DNA from: Roseomonas sp. HF4
GTDB taxonomy: Bacteria > Pseudomonadota > Alphaproteobacteria > Acetobacterales > Acetobacteraceae
Direction: 5' to 3'
Assembly: GCF_005222755.1 (NCBI RefSeq)
Contig: NZ_STGD01000006.1
Span: 186,001 to 250,000 of the forward strand
DNA: 64,000 nucleotides
This document shows positions 57,386 to 64,000 of this stretch, one piece after another (position 1 is the stretch's first letter; every line of letters begins with the position of its first letter). The notes under the pieces are model-generated. The model saw only the letters and a list, made by a program, of their open reading frames with translations. It did no database searches and was not told the DNA's origin. Both the position numbers and the translations under genes were made by a program.

Positions 57386-57781
57386 TCAGCGCGCGAAGAG
57401 GCCCTGGTTCGTCACGACGATCCGACTGGCGGCGCAGATGTTGACGCGGCGCAGCTCCGCCGCGCGGCCATTCGCCCAGACGATGCGGAAATCGTAGTTG
57501 CCGGCGTTGTTGGCACGGTAGGTCGTGACGCGGCCCGGCGGCAGCACGTTCTGGCCCAGCTGGTCGACGCCCCAGGCCGCCAGGCTGGAATGGCTGAAAT
57601 AGAGCTGCATCACGGTCTGCGAGGACTGGTTGACCACCTGGAACCGCGTGTCGCAGCCGACCGCCGCGGGCGGCTGCGCGACCGCGACCGGCTGCGGCAC
57701 ATAGACGGTCTGCGGCGCGCAGGCGGCGACCGAGCCGGCGCCGAGCAGGGCCAGGAGCGAGAGGATCTTGCGGCGGAACAT
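57386..57781 (-). CDS. Small lipoprotein of unknown function
   Basis: 131 residues. Lipoprotein signal: MFRRKILSLLALLGAGSVAA, lipobox Cys in SVAAC, then APQTVYVPQPVAVAQPP. The mature domain (RFQVVNQSSQTVMQLYFSHS, YDFRIVWANGRAAELRRVNI) is beta-rich and carries two Cys that may form a disulfide (GCDTRF and NICAAS). It resembles small periplasmic domains common in Acetobacteraceae, which I cannot name. An intrinsic terminator follows. Confidence 0.75.
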   Translation of the reverse strand: MFRRKILSLLALLGAGSVAACAPQTVYVPQPVAVAQPPAAVGCDTRFQVVNQSSQTVMQLYFSHSSLAAWGVDQLGQNVLPPGRVTTYRANNAGNYDFRIVWANGRAAELRRVNICAASRIVVTNQGLFAR

Positions 57782-57940
57782 GCGGTGCGGTCTCCGGCGG
57801 GCTCTCGGCGGGCCGAGGCGCGCCGTGTTTCGATCCTGCGACGATATGCAACGAATATTACGCCGGCAAGCCACGCCGGCCTTGCGCGCGGGTTCCGGCG
57901 CATGGTGCTCTGAAACGCTTCGTGCGCGGGGAGAGGTGCG

Positions 57941-58717
57941 ATGACGATCGGGCAATGGCTGAGCTTCCGGGGTCGGATCGGCCGCAAGACCTTCTGGCTC
58001 GGCTACGTGCTGCCGCTGTTCGTGGCGAGCATCGTGGCCTCCGTGATCGACGCCGCGCTCGGCCTGGCGCCGCGCGGCGACGCCATGCCGATGGACGGGG
58101 CGGAGGTCGGCGTGGTCGGCGGCATCGTCTCGGTGCTTTCGCTCTGGCCCTCGCTCGCAGGCGGGATCAAGCGGCTGCACGACCGCGACCGGTCGGGCTG
58201 GTGGATCGGCGGTTTCTACCTGCTGGGGGCGATCGTCGTCGCGGTCACGCTGGGCAGCATGATGGCGACGATGGTGACGCGCTCGCCCGAGCAGGGCGGG
58301 CCGATGGTGGTCGCGATCAGCGTGGGCGGCGGCCTGCTTCTGATCGGCTACGGCCTCTGGCTGCTGGTCGAGACCGGCTTCCTGCGCGGCACGCCGGGGC
58401 CGAACCGCTTCGGCCCGGATCCGCTGGGTGGCATGGGCCCGGCGAACTGGCAGCAGGGCGTGCCGCCGCAGGGGTGGCAGCAGCAGCCCCAGTGGCAGCC
58501 GCCCCCGCCGCAGGGCTGGCAACCGCCGCCGGCGCCGGGCTGGCAGCCGCCGCCGCAATGGCAGCCACCGCCGCAGCCGGGCTACGGGCAACCGCCCGCC
58601 GGATACGGACAGCCGCAGCCACCGCCGGGCTATGGCCAGCCGCCGCAGCCGCCGCCCGGCCAATGGGGCGGGCCGTCGCCGGGCGGCGGCAGCGTCCCGC
58701 CGGTGCGCCGCGACTGA
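57941..58717 (+). CDS. DUF805 membrane protein with Pro/Gln/Gly/Trp repeat tail
   Basis: 258 residues. Residues 1-145 are a DUF805 domain with four helices: FRGRIGRKTFWLGYVLPLFV and GIKRLHDRDRSGWWIGGFYL are the family core (the RLHDR motif). After residue 150 comes a low-complexity tail of about 95 residues with units such as GWQPPP, QWQPPP and PGYGQPP. Such tails on DUF805 proteins suggest a scaffold or polymer-binding function. GGGGAGAGG precedes the ATG. Function unknown. Confidence 0.92.
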   Translation: MTIGQWLSFRGRIGRKTFWLGYVLPLFVASIVASVIDAALGLAPRGDAMPMDGAEVGVVGGIVSVLSLWPSLAGGIKRLHDRDRSGWWIGGFYLLGAIVVAVTLGSMMATMVTRSPEQGGPMVVAISVGGGLLLIGYGLWLLVETGFLRGTPGPNRFGPDPLGGMGPANWQQGVPPQGWQQQPQWQPPPPQGWQPPPAPGWQPPPQWQPPPQPGYGQPPAGYGQPQPPPGYGQPPQPPPGQWGGPSPGGGSVPPVRRD

Positions 58718-58735
58718 CGTCCGGCGCCGGCCTGC

Positions 58736-60130
58736 TCAGGCGGGGTCCACCGGGGCGGTCGGCACGCCCGCCGCCTCGATGACCGCGCCGGCCTGCAGCA
58801 GCAGGTCTTCCCGGTAGCGGCCGGCCAGCAGCTGCACGCCGACCGGCACGGTGCCGACCAGCCCCGTGGCGACCGCCAGGCCCGGCAGCCCCATCAGCGG
58901 CAGGCCGACCTGCGTCAGCTGCGCGTCCATGATGCGGCGGAAGGCCTCTGGGCTTTCCACATCCTCCTGGTCGCGGAAGGGCAGCTCGCCCGAAACCGGC
59001 GTGATCGCGACAGGGAACCGCTCGAAGAACTCCATCCAAAGCCGCACGAAGGTCGCGCGCTTCTGCAGCCCGTCCATGAAGGCGTTGAGGTCGGGTGCCG
59101 GGCACATCTCCTCCATCTGCGCGAAGATGAAGCTGGCATCCGGGTCGGCTTCCTGCCGCAGCGCGGCGTTCAGGCCGCGGCGCGATTCCGCGAGCCACAG
59201 CATCGCCTGCAGCGCGGCGGGCTCGCGCAGCGGCGGCGTGTCGGCCTCCTCGATCGTCCAGCCGGCGGCTTCCAGGCGGCGGGCGGCGTCGCGCAGCGCA
59301 TCCTGCACGGCCGGCTGCACCGCCATCCCGTCCGGACTGAGGCAGAGCGCGGCGCGCTTCGGCACCGGCGGGCCGTCCAGCGGCACGCCCGTCCACCAGG
59401 GATCGCGGATGTCGCGCGCGGCCATCGCCGCGAAGCCCAGGCGCACGTCCTGGATAGTGCGCGCGATCGGCCCGCTCACGGCCATCAGCTGCCCGCCGAC
59501 GTGGCGCTCGGCACCGCTCGCGTTCCAGGCCGGGATGCGCCCGAGCGTCGGTCGCAGCCCATGCACGCCGCAGGCATAGGCCGGGTAGCGGATCGAGCCG
59601 CCGATATCCGTGCCGTGCCCGATGGCGCCGATGCCCGCCGCTACCGCCGCCGCCGCGCCGCCCGACGACCCGCCCGGCGTGATGGACGGATCGCGCGGAT
59701 TGCGCGTGTGCCCATGCAGCCCGTTGCGCGTGAACCAGCGCAGCGAGAAGGCCGGCGTGTTCGTGCGCCCGAGCAACACCGCGCCGGCGCGCCGCAGGTT
59801 CGCCACCACCGGGCTGTCCTGCTGCGCCACCAGGTCCTTCTGCAGGCGCAGCCCGTTCGTCGTCGCGAAGCCCGCCTGGTCAGCATTCACCTTGATCGTC
59901 ACCGGCACGCCGGCGAGCGGCCCGGGGTCCTCGCCGCGCGCGATCGTGGCGTCGACCGACACGGCCTGCGCCAGCACCTCCTCCGGCCGGTGGTCGACCA
60001 CGGCGTTGATGCGCGGGTTCGCGGCATCCAGCCGCGCCAGCGCGTCGCGCGCGGTCTCGACGGCCGAGACCTGGCGCGACCGGATGCGGTGGGCGAGGTC
60101 GGAGGCAGGCAGGCGCCAGAGGTCGGTCAT
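58736..60130 (-). CDS. Amidase (amidase signature family)
   Basis: 464 residues. Ser-Ser-Lys catalytic set: Lys in GVPVTIKVNAD, the Ser pair in ITPGGSSGGAAAAVAAG and GHGTDIGGSIRYPAYACGVH, where GTDIGGSIR is the signature Gly-Ser motif. Length and order fit amide, malonamate or aryl-amide hydrolases. The start is the ATG at 60130 (MTDLWRLPASDLAHRI). It is convergent with the DUF805 gene and divergent from the aldolase. Substrate unknown. Confidence 0.95.
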   Translation of the reverse strand: MTDLWRLPASDLAHRIRSRQVSAVETARDALARLDAANPRINAVVDHRPEEVLAQAVSVDATIARGEDPGPLAGVPVTIKVNADQAGFATTNGLRLQKDLVAQQDSPVVANLRRAGAVLLGRTNTPAFSLRWFTRNGLHGHTRNPRDPSITPGGSSGGAAAAVAAGIGAIGHGTDIGGSIRYPAYACGVHGLRPTLGRIPAWNASGAERHVGGQLMAVSGPIARTIQDVRLGFAAMAARDIRDPWWTGVPLDGPPVPKRAALCLSPDGMAVQPAVQDALRDAARRLEAAGWTIEEADTPPLREPAALQAMLWLAESRRGLNAALRQEADPDASFIFAQMEEMCPAPDLNAFMDGLQKRATFVRLWMEFFERFPVAITPVSGELPFRDQEDVESPEAFRRIMDAQLTQVGLPLMGLPGLAVATGLVGTVPVGVQLLAGRYREDLLLQAGAVIEAAGVPTAPVDPA

Positions 60131-60263
60131 GCGGGCGGGTCCGTCGTCGGTGGCAGGGAACGGGCAGTCTCGGCGGGCCGCGCCGCCGCGTCGAGGGGCC
60201 GGGCGGTTCCCCCCGGCCCGCCCCTGCCCTAGCCTCGCCCCGCAACGGCCCGGCGAGGCGAGC

Positions 60264-61211
60264 ATGGCGAAGCGCATCAACAGGGCGATCGAGCTGCTGG
60301 AAGCGGGCCAGGCGATCTACTACGCCGGCCACCACACCGGGCACGTCCTGACCGAGACGCAGGGCCGCGCGGATGCCGTCACATGGGCCGACTACATCAA
60401 CATCGGCATGGAGCACGGCGCCTTCGACATGGCCGGGCTCGCCGCCTACATGGCGGGCCTCGTCGCCGGCGGGCCGACGCGTTCGGGCCACCGCACGCCC
60501 GCCGTGGTGGTCGAGGCACCGGTCAACGGCATCGACGCCGCGCATGTGCGCCATTGCGCCTGGCAGTTCCGCCAGATCCTCGGCCGCGGCGTGCATGGCG
60601 TGCTCCTCTGCCAGGCCGAGACGCCGGAGGCAGCGCGCGCCTTCGTCGAGGCCTGCCGCTACCCGCACCGCGCAGCGGGGCTCGACCCCTCGCTGCCGTC
60701 GCCGCTCGCGCGCGCCGAAGGCGCCGCCTCCCTCGCGCCGGGGCCGGGCTTCCTGGGCCGCGGCACGCGCGGGCGCGGCTCGGAGGCGACCGCCGCGCCG
60801 ATCTGGGGCGTGAGCGAGGCGGACTATTTCAGCCGCTGCGACCCCTGGCCGCTCAACCCCGCGGGCGAGCTGCTGCTCGGCGTCAAGATCGAAAGCCCCG
60901 AGGGCGTCGCCCGCTGCGAGGAGATCCTGGCTGTCCCCGGCCTCGGCTTCGCGGAGATGGGGCCGGGCGATCTGACACTGTCGCTGCTGGGGGAGACCGC
61001 GCTCCACCTGGACCCCTACCCGCCCGCCATCGCCGCGGCGCGCGCGCGCGTCTTCGCCGCTTGCCGCGCGAACGGGCTCGCCTTCCTCGAAGCCTGCACG
61101 CCCGCCAATATCACCGCGCGGCTGGACGAGGGCGTGCGCGTCATCGCCGGCGGGCGGGAGGACACCGCCCGCATCGGCCGCGCCCACCAGCGGCGCGCCG
61201 TGCCCGCCTGA
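60264..61211 (+). CDS. HpcH/HpaI aldolase family protein
   Basis: 315 residues, TIM-barrel class II aldolase. GLVAGGPTRSGHRTPAVVVE, the Arg-rich GRGVHGVLLCQAETPEA, LLGVKIESPEGVARCEEILA (Glu ligand) and GFAEMGPGDLTLSLLG (Asp ligand) define the active site. An insertion of about 50 residues (RTRAAGLDPSLP-like, with GPGFLGRGTRGRGSE) makes it longer than HpcH. Followed 19 bases later by an amidase and then an AtzH-like gene, a unit that could process an amide-containing 2-oxo acid or ureide. Substrate unknown. Confidence 0.9.
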   Translation: MAKRINRAIELLEAGQAIYYAGHHTGHVLTETQGRADAVTWADYINIGMEHGAFDMAGLAAYMAGLVAGGPTRSGHRTPAVVVEAPVNGIDAAHVRHCAWQFRQILGRGVHGVLLCQAETPEAARAFVEACRYPHRAAGLDPSLPSPLARAEGAASLAPGPGFLGRGTRGRGSEATAAPIWGVSEADYFSRCDPWPLNPAGELLLGVKIESPEGVARCEEILAVPGLGFAEMGPGDLTLSLLGETALHLDPYPPAIAAARARVFAACRANGLAFLEACTPANITARLDEGVRVIAGGREDTARIGRAHQRRAVPA

Positions 61212-61230
61212 CCACCACGACAGGAACGCC

Positions 61231-62391
61231 ATGTCCCCCTTCGTCCCCGGCCCCGCCATCCGCATCGAGGGCCGCGCCGGCGGCCCGCTCTCGGGCCTCG
61301 CCTTCGCCGCCAAGGACCTGTTCGACGTGGCCGGCCACCCGACCGGCGGCGGCAACCCCGACTGGGCCCGGCAGAACCCCATCCCCGACCGCCACGCCTG
61401 GGCGGTGCAGACGCTGCTCGACGCCGGCGCGACACTCATCGGCAAGACCATCACGGACGAGGTCTCGCTCGGCATCCTCGGCGAGAACGCCTTCGACGGC
61501 ACGCCGGAGAACCCCGCCGCGCCCGGGCACGTGCCCGGCGGGTCCTCCTCCGGCTCGGCCAGCGCGGTCGCGGCGGGGCTCTGCGACATCGCGCTCGGCA
61601 CCGATACCGGCGGCTCGGTGCGCGTGCCGGCCTCCTTCTGCGGGCTGCACGGCATCCGGCCGACGCATGGTCGGCTCGACCTCACGGGCATGCTGCCGCA
61701 GGCGCCGTCCTCCGACACCACGGGCTGGTTCGCACGAGACGCCGGGACATTCGCCCGCGCGTCGACCGTGCTGCTGCAGGAGACGATGCCCGCGGACCTG
61801 CCCGCGCGCCTCGTCGTCGCGACCGATGCCTTCGGCTTCGCCGAACCTGCGACCGCCGCGGCGCTGCAGCCCCTGCTCGACCGCCTGAAGCGCCTCGTTC
61901 CCGTCTGGCGGGAAGACGTGATGGCGCCGCCCGGCCTGGTCGCCTGGGCGCGCGCGCAGCGCACGCTGCAACCGGTCGAGGCCTGGGCCACCTTTCGCAC
62001 CTGGGTCGAGCGCGACAACCCACGCTTCGCCTTCTCGGTGGCCAAGGGGCTCGTCATGGGCGCCATGACGCCGGAGGCCGATCAGGGCTGGGCGGCGCTC
62101 ACGCGGCAGGAGGCGCGCGGCCGCCTCGCCCAGCTGCTGCCGCCCGGCACCATCCTGGTGATGCCGACCACTCCCTTCCCCGCGCCACCGACCGGCCTGC
62201 CCCTGCCGGCGCTGACGCCGCTCCGCGACGCCATCCTCTGCCTCTGCGCGCAGGGCGGGCTCGCGGGGCATCCGCAGATCAGCGTCCCCGGCGCGACGGT
62301 CGACGGCCGGCCCGTCGGCCTGTCCCTGCTCGCCGCCCGCGGCGCCGACACGCTGCTCATCCGCACAGCCCTGGCCCTGGAGACCGCATGA
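61231..62391 (+). CDS. Amidase (AtzE-like short amidase)
   Basis: 386 residues, short for the amidase signature family. Lys in GLAFAAKDLFDVAG, Ser motif in GHVPGGSSSGSASAVAAGLC and GTDTGGSVRVPASFCGLHG. The small size and the adjacent AtzH-like gene resemble carboxybiuret/oxalurate-type amidase systems, in which a short amidase partners with a small SnoaL-like protein. The stop overlaps the next ATG (ATGATG). Substrate inferred only by context. Confidence 0.93.
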   Translation: MSPFVPGPAIRIEGRAGGPLSGLAFAAKDLFDVAGHPTGGGNPDWARQNPIPDRHAWAVQTLLDAGATLIGKTITDEVSLGILGENAFDGTPENPAAPGHVPGGSSSGSASAVAAGLCDIALGTDTGGSVRVPASFCGLHGIRPTHGRLDLTGMLPQAPSSDTTGWFARDAGTFARASTVLLQETMPADLPARLVVATDAFGFAEPATAAALQPLLDRLKRLVPVWREDVMAPPGLVAWARAQRTLQPVEAWATFRTWVERDNPRFAFSVAKGLVMGAMTPEADQGWAALTRQEARGRLAQLLPPGTILVMPTTPFPAPPTGLPLPALTPLRDAILCLCAQGGLAGHPQISVPGATVDGRPVGLSLLAARGADTLLIRTALALETA

Positions 62392-62786
62392 TGGAAGCCA
62401 ACATCCCCGAAATTGTGGAGGAAGTCCGCGCCCTGTTCGAACGCTACGAACAGGCGCTGATCGACAAGGACGTCGACGTGCTCGACGCCACCTTCTGGAA
62501 CTCGCCGCTGACGATCCGCTACGCCATCCACGAGAACGGCTACGGCTTCGACGAGATCCACGCCCACCGCGTCCGCCGCCCGCCAGGGCCGGGCATCAAG
62601 CTGGCGCGCCGGCGCCTGGTGATCACGACCCTCGGGCGCGACATCGCGACCGTGAACCTGGAATTCGACATGCGCGGCCGCGACACGCCCGGCCGGCAGA
62701 GCCAGACCTGGGTGCGCTTCCCCGACGTCGGTTGGAAGGTGGTCTCGGCCCATGTGTCTGTGACGGAGGCGAGCCCGGCGTATTGA
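62388..62786 (+). CDS. AtzH/HpxZ-like small protein (SnoaL-like fold)
   Basis: 132 residues of the DUF3225/AtzH family. Residues 5-130 form one SnoaL-like alpha+beta barrel: IVEEVRALFERYEQALIDKD, TIRYAIHENGYGFDEIHAHR, and the SQTWVRFPDVGWKVVSAHVS close. RPP-x-PG is a known family loop. In cyanuric acid degradation AtzH removes the amide from dicarboxyurea; HpxZ belongs to oxalurate catabolism. The start ATGATG overlaps the amidase stop, giving strict co-expression. Confidence 0.9.
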   Translation: MMEANIPEIVEEVRALFERYEQALIDKDVDVLDATFWNSPLTIRYAIHENGYGFDEIHAHRVRRPPGPGIKLARRRLVITTLGRDIATVNLEFDMRGRDTPGRQSQTWVRFPDVGWKVVSAHVSVTEASPAY

Positions 62787-62852
62787 GCGGGCCGGCGCGC
62801 GGGGCAGCGCCGGGGGTTACGGGCGCCGCCCCCGCGCCCTACACCGCGTCCC

Positions 62853-64000
62853 GTGTTCGACCTTCCCGTCGCCGAGGCCCTGCCCGCCCTGACCGCCGCC
62901 CTGCGCGCGGGCCCGAATGCCGTGCTGGTCGCCCCGCCCGGTGCCGGCAAGACCACGCTCGTGCCGCTGATCCTGAAGGACGAACCCTGGGCTGCCGGCG
63001 CCCGCATCCTGGTGCTGGAGCCCCGCCGCGTCGCCGCCCGGGCCGCCGCGCGGCGTATGGCCCAGATGCTGGGCGAGGCGCAGCCCGGGGGCATCGTGGG
63101 CCTGGCCACGCGGCTCGACCGCATGGTCTCGGACGCCACGCGGGTCGAGGTCGTGACCGAGGGCCTGCTGGTCCGCCGACTGCAATCCGACCCCGGGCTG
63201 GATGGCGTCGCTGCCGTGCTGTTCGACGAGGCGCATGAGCGTAACCTCGACACCGACCTCGCGTTGGCGCTCTGCCTCGACCTGCAGGCGAACCTGCGGC
63301 CGGAACTGCGCCTGCTGGCGATGTCGGCCACGCTGGACGGCGCCGCCTTCGCCGGGCTGCTCGGCGGCGCGCCGGTCATCGAGAGCCTGGGCCGGGCCTG
63401 GCCGGTGGAGCTGCGCCACCGCGCGCGCGACCTCAAGGACCATCGCGAGCTGCCCGATGCCATGGCCGGCGCCGTGCGCGACGCGCTGCGCGAGCATCCG
63501 GGCGACGTGCTCTGCTTCCTGCCCGGCTGGGGGGAGATCCGGCGCACGCAGGAGAGGCTCGCCGGCCTCGATGCGCTGGTCGTGCCGCTGCATGGGGAGA
63601 TGCCGCCGGCCGAGCAGGACGTGGCGCTGAACCCGGCGCCGGACGGGCGGCGGAAGGTGGTACTGGCGACCTCGATCGCCGAAACCTCGCTGACCGTGCC
63701 CGGCGTGCGGATCGTGGTGGATGGCGGCTTCCGCCGCGCGCCGCGGCTGGATGCCGCGACGGGGCTGGCACGGCTCGCGACGCTGCGCATCGGACGCGCG
63801 GCGGCCGAGCAGCGCGCGGGGCGGGCCGGGCGGCAGGCGCCGGGTGTCGCGATCCGGTTGTGGAGCGAGGCGCTGCATCGCGGCCTGCCGCTCGCGGACC
63901 GACCCGAGATGCTGGAGGCGGAGCTGTCCGCGCTGGTGCTGGATTGTGCGGCCTGGGGGGCGGCGCCGGGCGATCTCGCCTTCCTCGACCCACCGCCGGC
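62853..64000 (+). CDS. hrpB: ATP-dependent helicase HrpB (3' end outside window)
   Basis: First 382 codons of HrpB, a DEAH-box helicase. Walker A APPGAGKTTLVPL, PRRVAARAAARRM, VTEGLLVRRL, DEAH box FDEAHERN, SATLDG, and the second RecA motif ATSIAETSLTVPGVRIVVDG. GRAGRQAPGVAIRLWSE is motif VI. Full-length HrpB is about 820 residues, so more than half is beyond the window. The start is a GTG at 62853 (VFDLPVAEALPAL). The cellular substrate of HrpB is not known. Confidence 0.95.
   Translation, partial: MFDLPVAEALPALTAALRAGPNAVLVAPPGAGKTTLVPLILKDEPWAAGARILVLEPRRVAARAAARRMAQMLGEAQPGGIVGLATRLDRMVSDATRVEVVTEGLLVRRLQSDPGLDGVAAVLFDEAHERNLDTDLALALCLDLQANLRPELRLLAMSATLDGAAFAGLLGGAPVIESLGRAWPVELRHRARDLKDHRELPDAMAGAVRDALREHPGDVLCFLPGWGEIRRTQERLAGLDALVVPLHGEMPPAEQDVALNPAPDGRRKVVLATSIAETSLTVPGVRIVVDGGFRRAPRLDAATGLARLATLRIGRAAAEQRAGRAGRQAPGVAIRLWSEALHRGLPLADRPEMLEAELSALVLDCAAWGAAPGDLAFLDPPP

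Noticed and set aside
1-64000. Insertion sequences, prophage or integrative elements
   Set aside because: No transposase, integrase or phage structural gene and no tRNA-flanking direct repeat was seen; the dispersed repeats are short and non-coding.

Overview
The window is very GC-rich, densely coded and bacterial. The gene content points to an alphaproteobacterium of the Rhodospirillales, most likely an Acetobacteraceae close to Roseomonas. The pointers are hopanoid (hpn) genes, a PhaR-type PHA regulator, DUF6152, and an abundance of Bug/TctC-type and family-5 periplasmic binding proteins. This taxonomic call is an inference from gene families. I saw no transposase, phage gene, plasmid function or CRISPR array. 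No gap between genes exceeds 300 bases.

Layout. 0-9.6 kb: a truncated Bug protein, lpd, a ygdD-rlmM pair, an EF-hand protein, a YihY protein, an enolase-superfamily enzyme coupled to a D-2-hydroxyacid dehydrogenase and a membrane metallophosphoesterase, then tRNA-Leu(UAA) and mlaA. 10.6-19.7 kb: a run of twelve mostly uncharacterised envelope genes. It contains two DUF4239 (bestrophin-like) membrane proteins, two MIC60-like single-pass proteins, a PstS-like binding protein, and a beta-carbonic-anhydrase-like protein whose C-terminal domain also exists as a free-standing protein in the same cluster. I regard this as the best candidate for an undescribed system. 19.8-24.7 kb: EcsC, accD-folC and a DbpA-like RNA helicase. 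24.9-31 kb: a natural hpnC-hpnD fusion followed by hpnE, an aldehyde dehydrogenase, a GNAT and a methyltransferase.

31.2-36.1 kb is a polyhydroxyalkanoate neighbourhood: thiolase, a PhaC-like synthase/hydrolase with a small PhaE-like partner (the two reading frames overlap by 215 bases), divergent phaR, and an XRE regulator. 36.2-48.7 kb holds three closely related family-5 solute-binding proteins without their own permeases, a phnC-phnD-phnE-phnE phosphonate-type ABC transporter, a rhodanese, a Bug protein, NIPSNAP and a CidA/LrgA protein. 48.9-57.3 kb is an eight-gene minus-strand array (ATC-hydrolase family protein, methyltransferase, two Bug proteins, a family-5 binding protein, amidohydrolase, enolase-superfamily enzyme, EamA exporter) that looks catabolic. 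57.4-64 kb has a lipoprotein, a DUF805 protein, two amidases, an HpcH/HpaI aldolase, an AtzH-like protein and the start of hrpB.

Three families of dispersed non-coding repeats occupy intergenic space. The largest (A, five copies) sits in the same orientation as, and just downstream of, the preceding gene each time. The window carries four Bug, four family-5, one PhnD and one PstS-like binding protein, and only the PhnD protein has permease and ATPase genes beside it. Translational coupling by 1- or 4-base stop/start overlaps is common throughout.
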